NCBI RefSeq assembly: GCF_000710915.1 | Contig: NZ_BAUA01000118.1 | Coordinates: 28,442 to 92,441 of the forward strand | Reading direction: 5' to 3' | From: Nocardia brasiliensis IFM 10847 | GTDB lineage: Bacteria; Actinomycetota; Actinomycetes; Mycobacteriales; Mycobacteriaceae | Length of the DNA stretch: 64,000 nt | Shown here: positions 39,650 to 47,858 of the stretch, piece after piece | Layout: the number at the start of each line of letters is the position of its first letter | Position numbering within the stretch: the stretch's first letter is position 1 | Notes under the pieces: model-generated | Databases searched by the model: none | The model's input: only the letters and a program-made list of their open reading frames with translations | Told to the model about the DNA's origin: nothing | Made by a program: the position numbers and the translations under genes

Positions 39650-40384
39650 TCAGTCGCGGCGGGCGAAGCGTCCGGCGTCGGCCTGATCGCGCGGCTTGAC
39701 GATGATCTGATCGAGGTTCACATGCGACGGACGCGAGGCGACGAAGCCGATGATCTCCGCGATGTCCTGCGCGACCAGCGGGTCGATGCCCTGGTAGACC
39801 TTGGCCGCGCGGTCTTCGTCGCCGTCGAAGCGGACCAGGGAGAACTCGGTTTCCACTGCGCCGGGCGCGATTTCGGTGAGCCGCACGGGCTGGCCGAGCA
39901 ACTCGCCGCGCAGCGTGCGATGCAGCACCGCCTGCGCGTGCTTGGCCGAGGTGTAGCCCGAGCCGTTGTCGTAGGCGACGAACGCGGCCACCGAGGTGAT
40001 GGTGACGATGAGACCGTCGCCGGAGGCGATCAGTTTGGGCAGCAGCGCTTTGGTCAGGCGCAGGGTGCCGAGCACGTTGGTCTCCCACATCCAGCGCCAG
40101 TCGTCGAGGTCGGCGTCGGCGACGGTCGCGAGCCCCTTGGCGCCGCCCGCGTTATTGACGAGCACGTCGGCCCGCTCGATCGCGTCGGTGAACGCCCGCA
40201 CCGACTCGTCCGAGGTGACGTCGAGTTCCAGTGCGGTGCCGCCGATCTCGTCGGCCACCCGCTGCAGGCGATCGAGCCTGCGGGCGCCGACCACCACGTG
40301 GTAGCCCTGTTTCGCCAGTTCCCGGGCGGTGGCCTCCCCGATCCCCGAGCTGGCTCCGGTGACGACGGCGGTGCGAGTACTCAT
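39650..40384 (-). CDS. Short-chain dehydrogenase/reductase (Rv0484c-like, YdfG-type)
   Basis: 244 residues from ATG 40384 (MSTRTAVVTGASSGIGEAT); an extension to 40498 overlaps the hydrolase gene and is rejected. SDR motifs are TGASSGIG, VVGARRLDRL, DVLVNNAGGAKG, the catalytic Ser in TITSVAA and YTSAKHA with the Tyr-Lys pair. The C-terminal APGAVETEFSLVRFDGD resembles serine/3-hydroxy acid dehydrogenases of the YdfG type. NADP is likely since ARR follows beta2. Its place after the L,D-transpeptidase matches Rv0484c. Divergent from the hydrolase with 73 bases between. Confidence 0.92.
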   Translation of the reverse strand: MSTRTAVVTGASSGIGEATARELAKQGYHVVVGARRLDRLQRVADEIGGTALELDVTSDESVRAFTDAIERADVLVNNAGGAKGLATVADADLDDWRWMWETNVLGTLRLTKALLPKLIASGDGLIVTITSVAAFVAYDNGSGYTSAKHAQAVLHRTLRGELLGQPVRLTEIAPGAVETEFSLVRFDGDEDRAAKVYQGIDPLVAQDIAEIIGFVASRPSHVNLDQIIVKPRDQADAGRFARRD

Positions 40385-40457
40385 GGCTGCGATCCTAGGG
40401 GCCGGGTTCGCGACCGACGCTGGGGCTGTTGCGGGGATCACCGTTAGCCTGAGCCGC

Positions 40458-41279
40458 ATGGCAATACGGGGCGTGGTGAGCGCGGATGGCACGAACATCG
40501 TCTATCGGGTCACCGGCCCGGCGAGCGCGCGACCGCTGCTGCTCCTGCACGGCTGGTCGGCCAACCTGCTCTGCTGGGGCCGGGCCGCGGACGAGCTCGC
40601 GACGCGCTATCGGGTGATCGCCGTCGACCTGCGCGGGCACGGCTACTCCGACGTACCTGCGGCCGGCTACGACGACCCGAAGAACTGGGCCGCCGATATC
40701 GCGGCCGTGCTGGCGGCCGAACGCATCGACACCGGCGCGATCCTGCTGGGCTGGTCCTACGGCGGCATCGTGCTCAGCGACTACCTCACCGCCTACGGCA
40801 CCGGCGCGCTCGCGGGCGTGATCTACACCGGTGCCACGGCCAACCTGGGCCGCGGCGTACCGGGCGCCGCGGTCGGTACCGCGATGCAGGCCGCGATGCC
40901 CGGCGTCTTCGAGGAGAGCGCGGGGCGCGCGGTGAAGGCGTTCGGCGCGTTCGGCAACGCCAACACCGGTCCGGGCGCGGACAAGGGCGCCGATGCCCAG
41001 CGGTTGTTCGGCGCGAGCCTGGCCACCGTGCCCGCGGTGCGCAAAGCGCTGTTCTATCGCACCGTCGACAACACCGAAACCCTACGGGCACTTGATATTC
41101 CGGTGTTGGTCCTGCACGGCACCGCGGACCCGGTGGTGCCGATCGAGAACGGCCGCTACATCGCGGAGGCGGTGCCCGATGCGCGCACCTCGTACTGGGA
41201 GGGCGCCCAGCACGGCTTGTTCATCGAGGACCGGGCGCGTTTCGTGGCCGAGGTGAGCGCGTTCGCCGACGGGCTCTGA
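40458..41279 (+). CDS. Alpha/beta hydrolase (epoxide hydrolase/haloperoxidase-like)
   Basis: 273 residues. Motifs: PLLLLHGWSANLLCWGRAAD, VDLRGHGYSDVPAAGYDD, nucleophile elbow LLGWSYGGIVLSDYL (G-W-S-Y-G), acid in LVLHGTADPVVPIENG and His in YWEGAQHGLFIEDRA. The GYSDVPAAGYDDPKNWAADI loop resembles non-haem haloperoxidase-like esterases. No signal peptide. Substrate unknown. It stands between the SDR and mshA on the plus strand; the 166-base gap after it holds the CRP-like sites of mshA rather than a clear terminator. Confidence 0.88.
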   Translation: MAIRGVVSADGTNIVYRVTGPASARPLLLLHGWSANLLCWGRAADELATRYRVIAVDLRGHGYSDVPAAGYDDPKNWAADIAAVLAAERIDTGAILLGWSYGGIVLSDYLTAYGTGALAGVIYTGATANLGRGVPGAAVGTAMQAAMPGVFEESAGRAVKAFGAFGNANTGPGADKGADAQRLFGASLATVPAVRKALFYRTVDNTETLRALDIPVLVLHGTADPVVPIENGRYIAEAVPDARTSYWEGAQHGLFIEDRARFVAEVSAFADGL

Positions 41280-41364
41280 GATCGTCGCGTGCCCGCCGTT
41301 TCCCCAGTTGGCTCCGGTTTGTCCGGACCGTGCGGAGTCGTCGCAGGTAGGCGCGGCGCGGCAC

Positions 41365-41403
41365 TGTGAGCCGGTTCACCGGAGGCTTGTGATAGCTCTC
41401 ACT
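41365..41403. promoter_or_regulatory. Two CRP/GlxR-type boxes upstream of mshA
   Basis: TGTGA-GCCGGT-TCACC at 41365-41380 and TGTGA-TAGCTC-TCACT at 41388-41403. Both fit the TGTGA-N6-TCACA consensus of actinobacterial CRP/GlxR with one mismatch each. Their centres are 23 bases apart (about two helical turns). The nearer one is centred about 50 bases before the mshA start codon. Confidence 0.65.
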
Positions 41404-41445
41404 TGGCGGGCTGAGGGCTCTGAGCGGGGGAATGCAACGTGCACT

Positions 41446-42852
41446 ATGGATAGTGTGAGTCAACGCCGCCTGGACCTACGGCCGAACCGTGTCGCCGTCT
41501 TGTCGGTGCATACCTCGCCACTGGCGCAACCCGGTACCGGCGACGCGGGCGGCATGAACGTCTACGTGCTGCAGACCGCATTGCAGTTGGCCCGGCGCGG
41601 CACCGAGGTAGAGATCTTCACCCGGGCCACCAGCTCCAATCTCCCACCCGTGCAAGAGGCCGGCCCCGGCGTGCTGGTGCGCAATGTGGTGGCGGGCCCG
41701 TTCGAGGGCCTCGACAAACGCGATCTGCCCACTCAGCTGTGCCCGTTCACCGCCGAGGTGCTGCGGCAGGAGGCCAGGCATCAGCCCGGCTACTACGACC
41801 TCGTGCACTCGCACTACTGGCTGTCCGGCCAGGTCGGCTGGCTGGCCAGGGACCGCTGGCGGGTGCCGCTGGTGCACACCGCGCACACGCTCGCGGCGGT
41901 GAAGAACGCCGCCCTCGCGGAGGGTGACTGTCCGGAGCCGCTGACCCGGGAGATCGGCGAGAAGCAGGTGATCGCCGAGGCGGACCGGCTGGTCGCCAAC
42001 ACCGACGACGAGGCGCGCCAGCTGGTCGAGCTGTACAGCGCCGAACCCGAACGTATCGATGTCGTGCCGCCGGGCGCGGACCTGTCCCGGTATCGGCCCG
42101 GCGACAAGGCGGCCGCGCGGGCTGCGCTCGGCCTGGCCGCCGACGAGCAGATCGTCGCGTTCGTCGGGCGCATCCAACCGTTGAAGGCGCCCGACGTGCT
42201 GGTCCGCGCCGCCGCCGAGGTGCTGCGCGCCGGGCGGGCGCGCAACCTGCGGGTGCTCATCGTCGGCGGGCCCTCGGGCAGCGGCCTGGAGCGACCCGAC
42301 GCGCTGATCGAACTCGCCGCGGCGCTCGGCATCGCCGACCGCGTCACCTTCCTGCCGCCGCAGCCGCCGGAGCGGCTGGTGCTGGTCTATCGGGCCGCGG
42401 ATCTGGTCGCGGTGCCCAGCTACAACGAATCCTTCGGCCTGGTCGCGATCGAGGCGCAGGCCAGCGGTACCCCGGTGCTGGCCGCCGATGTCGGCGGGCT
42501 CGGCACCGCCGTCCGCCACGGCGAGTCCGGGCTGCTCGTGGCCGGCCACCGCACCCCGGACTGGGCCGGCGCCCTTGGCTATCTGCTCGACGATCCCGAG
42601 CGGCTGCAACGGATGAGTGCCCGTGCGATCGAGCATGCCGCCAACTTCTCCTGGGAACACACCGCCGCAGGCCTGCTGACCAGCTACTCCGCCGCACTGC
42701 ACGATTTCCGGGCGGAACGGGCCGCGCTGGGCGCGGGACGTCTCGTGCGTGACGACACCCGGGAACGGGTATCCGGTGAACGCATTAGCCTCGACTCCGG
42801 TCAGGCCAGATCGCGGGCGCTGTGGCGGCGCCGGATGGGAGCACGTCAGTGA
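41446..42852 (+). CDS. mshA: D-inositol-3-phosphate N-acetylglucosaminyltransferase (mycothiol step 1)
   Basis: 468 residues from ATG 41446 (MDSVSQRRLDLRPN); GTG 41455 is an alternative. The GT4 fold shows RVAVLSVHTSPLAQPGTGDA, GGMNVYVLQTALQLARRG (donor-site glycine loop), DLVHSHYWLSGQVGW, LVHTAHTLAAVKN, VVPPGADLSRYRPGD and NESFGLVAIEAQASGTPVLA, which binds UDP-GlcNAc. It joins GlcNAc to inositol-3-phosphate, the first step of mycothiol synthesis, the main low-molecular thiol of actinobacteria. Overlaps the YbjN gene (GTGA). Two CRP-type sites lie upstream. Position between an SDR/hydrolase block and Rv0487-like gene follows M. tuberculosis. Confidence 0.96.
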   Translation: MDSVSQRRLDLRPNRVAVLSVHTSPLAQPGTGDAGGMNVYVLQTALQLARRGTEVEIFTRATSSNLPPVQEAGPGVLVRNVVAGPFEGLDKRDLPTQLCPFTAEVLRQEARHQPGYYDLVHSHYWLSGQVGWLARDRWRVPLVHTAHTLAAVKNAALAEGDCPEPLTREIGEKQVIAEADRLVANTDDEARQLVELYSAEPERIDVVPPGADLSRYRPGDKAAARAALGLAADEQIVAFVGRIQPLKAPDVLVRAAAEVLRAGRARNLRVLIVGGPSGSGLERPDALIELAAALGIADRVTFLPPQPPERLVLVYRAADLVAVPSYNESFGLVAIEAQASGTPVLAADVGGLGTAVRHGESGLLVAGHRTPDWAGALGYLLDDPERLQRMSARAIEHAANFSWEHTAAGLLTSYSAALHDFRAERAALGAGRLVRDDTRERVSGERISLDSGQARSRALWRRRMGARQ

Positions 42853-43370
42853 GTGCAGGTGAGCGAGCGACCGAGGTGCAGGCCACCGTGCAGGTGATCG
42901 AGGAGACCCTGCGCGATCGGGACATCGAATACAGCCGCTCCGGCGCGGAGACCTTCGTCGTGATCCTGCCCGGCGAGCGCAAACTGAAGACCACGGTCAT
43001 GCTCACCGTCGGCAAGCACGGCGTGCGCATCGAGTCGTTCGTCTGCCGCAAGCCGGACGAGAACTTCGAGGGCGTCTACAAGTTCCTGCTGCGTCGCAAT
43101 CGCAGGCTCTACGGCGTGGCCTACACCCTGGACCGGGTCGGCGACATCTACCTGGTCGGCCGGATCGCCACGCACGCGGTCACCGCCGACGAGCTGGATC
43201 GGATCTTCGGCCAGACCCTCGAGGCGGTCGACGCCGATTTCAACGTGCTGCTCGAACTCGGTTTCGCCGAATCCATTCGCAAGGAATGGAAGTGGCGCGT
43301 CTCGCGCGGGGAATCCCTGAAGAACCTGCGCGCCTTCGAGCATCTGGTGGACGCCGCCGACAAGCCCTGA
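42849..43370 (+). CDS. YbjN domain protein (Rv0487-like)
   Basis: 173 residues from GTG 42849, overlapping the mshA stop by four bases. It has the YbjN fold, related to type III secretion chaperones: VQVIEETLRDRDIEYSRSGA, ETFVVILPGERKLKTTVMLT, RIESFVCRKPDENFEGVYKF, RRLYGVAYTLDRVGDIYLVG and a C-terminal helix pair. The family is a putative protein-binding regulator; in mycobacteria it always follows mshA. Direct role in mycothiol synthesis has not been shown as far as I know. Translational coupling suggests matched expression with MshA. Confidence 0.9.
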   Translation: MSAGERATEVQATVQVIEETLRDRDIEYSRSGAETFVVILPGERKLKTTVMLTVGKHGVRIESFVCRKPDENFEGVYKFLLRRNRRLYGVAYTLDRVGDIYLVGRIATHAVTADELDRIFGQTLEAVDADFNVLLELGFAESIRKEWKWRVSRGESLKNLRAFEHLVDAADKP

Positions 43371-43492
43371 GCGCCGTCGCTGCACGATATTCGGAGCTGC
43401 ACAATGCTTTGCCAATCGGCACGGATACGGTGCGACCGTGCCGGGCGCGGGTGACAATCGCTTGTGGTTCCGATCATGAAGGTGGCAGCCCG

Positions 43493-44398
43493 ATGACAGT
43501 TCTCGCTCTCGATATCGGCGCGACGAAGTTCGCGGCGGGTATCGCGCAGGCCGACCGGACGGTGGGCGGGGTGCGCCAGGTCCAGGTGCCGCCCGAGGCG
43601 GTGTGGGAGGCGTGCCGCGCGCTGCTGCTCGAGGTCGCGGGGGAGACGACGATCACCGCTGTCGGCATCGGCTCGGCGGGGCCGGTGGACACGCGCACCG
43701 GCGTCACCAGCCCGCTGAACATCCCGGAATGGAAAGCCGGCTTCCCGATCGTCGCATCGGTGCGGGAGCTGTTCCCCGGCGCCGCGATCCACTTCGCCAT
43801 CGACGGCGCCTGCCTCGCGCTGGCCGAGCATCACGTCGGCGCGCTGCGCGGGGTGCCGAACGGGTTGGCGCTCACCGTGTCCTCGGGGATCGGCGGCGGG
43901 ATCATCGCGGACGGACGGGTGCTGCTCGGCCGCACCGGCAACGCCGGTCACATCGGTCATATCGTGGTCCCGGGCTGGGACGTGCCCTGCCTGTGCGGCG
44001 GCGTCGGTTGCGTGGAAGCGGTCGCCAGCGGAATGTCGTCGGTGCGCTGGGCGGTCGAACAGGGCTGGCCGGGCAGCACCGGCGTGCAGCTGGCCGAGGA
44101 CGCGCGCCGGGGCGAGCGGATCGCGCTCGCGGCGCTGCAGCGCGCGGGCACCGCACTCGGTCAGGCGATCGCCTCGGCTTGCGCGCTGCTCGACGTCGAT
44201 CGGGTGGTGATCGGCGGGGGTTTCGCGCAATCCGGTGCGCCGCTGTGGGATCCGTTGCGCGCGGCGCTGCGCAAGCACGCGCGCCTCGATTTCACCCGCG
44301 AGATCAGTGTCGTGCTCTCCGAGGTGACCAACGGCGCCACGCTGGTCGGCGCGGGCGTGCTCGCGGCGGACCATGCCACCGCCGACGCGGCGGGCTGA
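43493..44398 (+). CDS. ROK family sugar kinase
   Basis: 301 residues from ATG 43493 behind GAAGG; upstream in-frame residues are antisense-like. The N-terminal phosphate motif is LALDIGATKFAAGIAQ, the ROK/nucleotide sites are VGIGSAGPVDTRTG and TVSSGIGGGIIADGR, with the catalytic Asp in HFAIDGACLAL. The ROK zinc site is GWDVPCLCGGVGCVEAVASG, matching CxCGxxGCxE. No helix-turn-helix is present, so it is a kinase rather than a NagC-type repressor, unlike the ROK gene Rv0485 near mshA in M. tuberculosis. Glucose or N-acetyl-hexosamine is a likely substrate. Confidence 0.9.
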   Translation: MTVLALDIGATKFAAGIAQADRTVGGVRQVQVPPEAVWEACRALLLEVAGETTITAVGIGSAGPVDTRTGVTSPLNIPEWKAGFPIVASVRELFPGAAIHFAIDGACLALAEHHVGALRGVPNGLALTVSSGIGGGIIADGRVLLGRTGNAGHIGHIVVPGWDVPCLCGGVGCVEAVASGMSSVRWAVEQGWPGSTGVQLAEDARRGERIALAALQRAGTALGQAIASACALLDVDRVVIGGGFAQSGAPLWDPLRAALRKHARLDFTREISVVLSEVTNGATLVGAGVLAADHATADAAG

Positions 44399-44467
44399 CC
44401 CGGGCCGGGCTCGGACCAGCGGGGGAACGCTGCGACCGGCTCCTCGACCCATGGAAGGATGGGCCCC

Positions 44468-45205
44468 ATGACGTACACCCTCGTGCTGCTGCGCCACGGC
44501 GAGAGCGAATGGAATGCCCTGAACCTGTTCACCGGCTGGGTGGACGTGCATCTGACCGACAAGGGCATCGCCGAGGGCAAACGCGCGGGAGAACTGCTCG
44601 CCGAGCACGGCATCCTGCCCGATATCGTCTACACCTCGCTGCTGCGCCGCGCGATCAACACCGCGAACATCGCGCTGGACGCCGCCGACCGGCACTGGAT
44701 TCCGGTGGTGCGGGACTGGCGGCTCAACGAGCGCCACTACGGCGCGCTGCAGGGCAAGAACAAGGCGCAGGTCCGGGACAAGTACGGCGACGAGCAGTTC
44801 ATGCTGTGGCGGCGCAGCTACGACACCCCGCCGCCGCCGATCGACCCGGACGACGAGTACAGCCAGGACGGCGACGCGCGCTACGCGGGCATCGAGGTGC
44901 CGAAGACCGAATGCCTGCTCGACGTGGTCAAGCGCATGATCCCGTACTGGGAGTCGACCATTTCGCAGGATGTGCGCGCGGGCAAGACCGTGCTGGTCGC
45001 CGCGCACGGCAACTCGTTGCGCGCGCTGGTCAAGCACCTCGATCAGATCTCGGACGCCGATATCGCGGGTGTGAACATTCCCACCGGCATTCCGCTGCGC
45101 TATGAGCTGGACGAGAACCTGCGCCCGACCGGTCCCGGCGTCTACCTCGACCCCGAGGCGGCCGCCGCGGGTGCCGCCGCCGTCGCGAACCAGGGCGGGA
45201 AATAG
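44468..45205 (+). CDS. gpmA: 2,3-bisphosphoglycerate-dependent phosphoglycerate mutase
   Basis: 245 residues from ATG 44468 with GGAAGGA nine bases upstream (in-frame ATG 44459 lies directly on that site). The phosphohistidine loop is LVLLRHGESEWNALNLFTGW with His10. Also seen are SLLRRAINTANIALD, RLNERHYGALQGKNKAQ, YGDEQFMLWRRSYDTPPPP and the second His in VLVAAHGNSLRALVKHLD. It interconverts 3- and 2-phosphoglycerate in glycolysis. In M. tuberculosis gpm1 is directly before senX3-regX3; here about 6 kb of extra genes intervene. A strong terminator follows. Confidence 0.97.
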   Translation: MTYTLVLLRHGESEWNALNLFTGWVDVHLTDKGIAEGKRAGELLAEHGILPDIVYTSLLRRAINTANIALDAADRHWIPVVRDWRLNERHYGALQGKNKAQVRDKYGDEQFMLWRRSYDTPPPPIDPDDEYSQDGDARYAGIEVPKTECLLDVVKRMIPYWESTISQDVRAGKTVLVAAHGNSLRALVKHLDQISDADIAGVNIPTGIPLRYELDENLRPTGPGVYLDPEAAAAGAAAVANQGGK

Positions 45206-45224
45206 CCGACAGCTCTGAGACTTC

Positions 45225-45259
45225 CAACGCGCTGCGTCCGAATCGGACGCAGCGCGTTG
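45225..45259 (+). terminator. Strong terminator after gpmA
   Basis: Seventeen-base arms, CAACGCGCTGCGTCCGA and TCGGACGCAGCGCGTTG, separated by one base (so a loop of a few bases in practice), then CTGTTT. It is 20 bases after the gpmA stop and separates it from the CocE genes. Confidence 0.85.
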
Positions 45260-45591
45260 CTGTTTCACGGTGGCGGCAGATCGCTACAGGCTTGCCGGAG
45301 TGCTGCGGATGTGCGACAGTCCGTGTCGGCCGAAAGTGTCTTGCGACACAGCTACCCGTTGGCTGCCAGTGCGGACTGGCGAGGTCGACCTGCTAGCCGG
45401 TGAGTGAGTGTTCTGGCTCGTAGGGCTCGCGCGAGGTCGCATCGAGCAGGGCTTTGGGCGCTACTCACGCCGAACGGTAGCTATATGTGAACCACTATTC
45501 GGAATTGGTTACCTGTTACCCCTTGTCATTACCGACAAGTAGGTATGTACACTTTGGGCGTTCGACCAGTCCGAGAGGTGGATCACGTCCG
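45260..45591 (+). promoter_or_regulatory. Leader region of the first CocE gene, with an inverted repeat
   Basis: 332 bases without a convincing gene. The last third is AT-richer and holds a direct repeat, GTTACCT-GTTACC (45508-45520), followed by a perfect inverted repeat CTTGTC-N6-GACAAG at 45522-45539, about 53 bases before the ATG. These could be an operator for the secreted hydrolase. A short frame starting at 45487 merely extends the CocE signal peptide and is unlikely. Confidence 0.45.
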
Positions 45592-47655
45592 ATGAAGCAC
45601 GCGTTGCGGGTCACAGTCGCGGCAGTTGCCGCGGCGATGCTCGTCCCCTTCCTCAGTAGCGGCGCCTCCGCCGCGTCGACGCCGACCGGTCCCGATGGCG
45701 GGGCCGCGGGCGCGTCCTGGGCCGCGGCCCAGGACGGTCCGCAGCAGTACCCGAACATCAACATCCAATGGGATGTCCCCATCACGATGAGCGACGGAAC
45801 GGTGTTGAAGGGCAACGTCTATCGCCCCGCCGACGCCGCGGGCCGGCCCATCGATACCCCGACGCCCACGGTGGTGAACCTCACGCCGTACACCAAGCTG
45901 GTGTCGAACCTGGCCGACCACGCGCAGGCCATCCCCGGCCTGTCCGACGCGCTGTTCGGCCTGCTCCGCTCGATCGATCTCACCGGTACCCCGCTGTCCG
46001 GGATCACCGACCTGACAAAGGGTTTCGCCGGCGGCGAGTTGCGCAACTTCACCGTCGACCGGCAGCTGATCCGCAGCGGCTACTCGCAGGTGGTCGTCGA
46101 CGTGCGCGGCACCGGCTTCTCGCAGGGCACCTGGGACATGCTGCGCCAGCGTGAACAGCAGGACACCGTCGAGGTGATCGACTGGGCCGCGCGCCAGCCC
46201 TGGTCCAACGGCCGCATCGGCATGAACGGCATCTCCTATTCCGGCATCAACCAGGTGCAGGCCGCCGAGAAGCATCCGGCGGCGTTGCAGGCGATCTTCC
46301 CGGTGGTGCCGGGCAGCGACCTGGTGAACGACGTGCTCGCGCCGGGCGGCGGCTTCGGCTTCAACTTCATCCCCCTGTGGCTCACCGCCATCAACGGCCT
46401 CAAACTGGTGCCCGATCTGGCGTCGGTGCTCAACGGGCAGTTCGACACGCAGTGGCTGGCCGATCGGGTGCGAGATCCGTTGACGTTCATGGACGTACTG
46501 CTCAACGTCTACACCACGGCACGGATCGACGACCTCGATCCGCGGGCCAAGGAACTGCTGACCTCCGGGTCGCGTCCGCGCGAGGGCTGGCTGGGCGATC
46601 CGAGCCGGATCGACATCCCGACCTTCGTCACCGGTGGTTGGCACGACCTGTTCACCTATTCGGAATCGAAGATCTACAACGAGATTCCGCTGCCCGCGGG
46701 CCAGAAGCAGCTGCTGATGGGCAATACGTATCACGTCAATTCCGGCAACGAGTACGCCAAGCCGGGTCTGCCGCCGCGACTGGACGTGCTGCAGCGCGCG
46801 TGGTTCGACAAGTGGCTCAAGGACATCGACAACGGCATCGATCGGTACGGCCCGATCACGCTGCGCCAGCAGGGCGGCGGCTGGATCACCACCGACTCGT
46901 TCGCCGCGCCGACCGAAGCCGCGAACCCGAGTGCGCAGCAGCCGACGTATCAGCGGATGTACCTGTCCGCCAACCCCAGTGGCACCGCGAGTAGTGCCTA
47001 CGACGGTTCGCTGACGGCGGCGGCGAACGGCGATACCGCCCGGCTCACCGTCGGTCCCGGCCTGACCACCCTGTGCTCCAACGACGCCGCGCAGGGTAGT
47101 GCGGGCATCCTGTCCATCATCGATGGCTGCGCGAAGGACTCGCGGGTCGCGGAGACGAACGGGCTGACCTTCACCAGTGCCCCGGTCGCCGAACCGACCT
47201 CGATCTCCGGCCGGATCGCGGTGCGGCTCAACACCGTTCAGGACGCGGCAGACGGCTACTGGGTGACCACGATCAACGATGTCGCGCCGGATGGGCAGTC
47301 CACTGTGTTGTCCTCGGGGCAGATCATGGCATCGCTACGGGAGATCGACGACGCCAACAGCAGCCGCTCGGCCAATGGTGACTACACCGATCCGCGCGCG
47401 TTCACCTCGCTGGATCGGCGGCAGCCGACGGTGCCCGGCGAGGCGACCACTCTGGATATCGCGCTGCCCGCCACCGAGGCGATCCTGCAACCCGGTCACC
47501 GACTGCGGATCGACGTCTTCGCGGGCAACTTCCCGAAGGGTCTGCCGATCCTGCCCATGCTGCTCGACACCGGCTTCAAGCCGCAGCATGTCCAGCTCGA
47601 TCCGAATCGGCCGAGCTTCGTGAATGTTCCGGTGCGCGGCAATCCGCGCTGGTAG
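45592..47655 (+). CDS. Secreted CocE/NonD family hydrolase, copy 1
   Basis: 687 residues from ATG 45592, with a Sec signal peptide (MKHALRVTVAAVAAAMLVPF, cleavage near ASA-AS at 28). No lipobox. The X-Pro dipeptidyl-peptidase/CocE core shows VPITMSDGTVLKGNVYRPAD, VVVDVRGTGFSQGTWD, nucleophile elbow GMNGISYSGINQVQAAEKHP, VTGGWHDLFTYSESK and LQRAWFDKWLKDIDNGIDRY. The C-terminal 200 residues form the family's jelly-roll domain (TFTSAPVAEPTSISGRIAVR, PGHRLRIDVFAGNFPKG). It probably cleaves esters or acyl groups outside the cell. Copy 2 follows on the same strand. Confidence 0.9.
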   Translation: MKHALRVTVAAVAAAMLVPFLSSGASAASTPTGPDGGAAGASWAAAQDGPQQYPNINIQWDVPITMSDGTVLKGNVYRPADAAGRPIDTPTPTVVNLTPYTKLVSNLADHAQAIPGLSDALFGLLRSIDLTGTPLSGITDLTKGFAGGELRNFTVDRQLIRSGYSQVVVDVRGTGFSQGTWDMLRQREQQDTVEVIDWAARQPWSNGRIGMNGISYSGINQVQAAEKHPAALQAIFPVVPGSDLVNDVLAPGGGFGFNFIPLWLTAINGLKLVPDLASVLNGQFDTQWLADRVRDPLTFMDVLLNVYTTARIDDLDPRAKELLTSGSRPREGWLGDPSRIDIPTFVTGGWHDLFTYSESKIYNEIPLPAGQKQLLMGNTYHVNSGNEYAKPGLPPRLDVLQRAWFDKWLKDIDNGIDRYGPITLRQQGGGWITTDSFAAPTEAANPSAQQPTYQRMYLSANPSGTASSAYDGSLTAAANGDTARLTVGPGLTTLCSNDAAQGSAGILSIIDGCAKDSRVAETNGLTFTSAPVAEPTSISGRIAVRLNTVQDAADGYWVTTINDVAPDGQSTVLSSGQIMASLREIDDANSSRSANGDYTDPRAFTSLDRRQPTVPGEATTLDIALPATEAILQPGHRLRIDVFAGNFPKGLPILPMLLDTGFKPQHVQLDPNRPSFVNVPVRGNPRW

Positions 47656-47676
47656 TCACGACCGAAGATCCGAAAG

Positions 47677-47716
47677 AGCGCCTTCGCTTCGAAAATTTCG
47701 AGCGGAGGCGCTTTTT
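47677..47716 (+). terminator. Terminator between the two CocE genes
   Basis: Stem AGCGCCTTCGCT with AGCGGAGGCGCT (one G-T pair), a 12-base loop, then TTTT. This is the window's best intrinsic-style terminator with a T-run. It means the second CocE copy has its own promoter. Confidence 0.8.
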
Positions 47717-47858
47717 CGTCGGTCGAGAACGTGCCGGTGCGGTGGGGCGCGCCTTTGTGACCATGCACGAAGTTTCATGATTTCGCTCCGCGGACCGGTC
47801 GGTACCTGCTTCCCTCCCCTAGTTAGAGAGCATTCGTTCCCCTAAGAGAGTGGATTCA

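Noticed and set aside
43148..45268. A 706-residue minus-strand frame across the YbjN, ROK and gpm genes
   Set aside because: It runs against three recognisable genes and their intergenic signals and has no domain.
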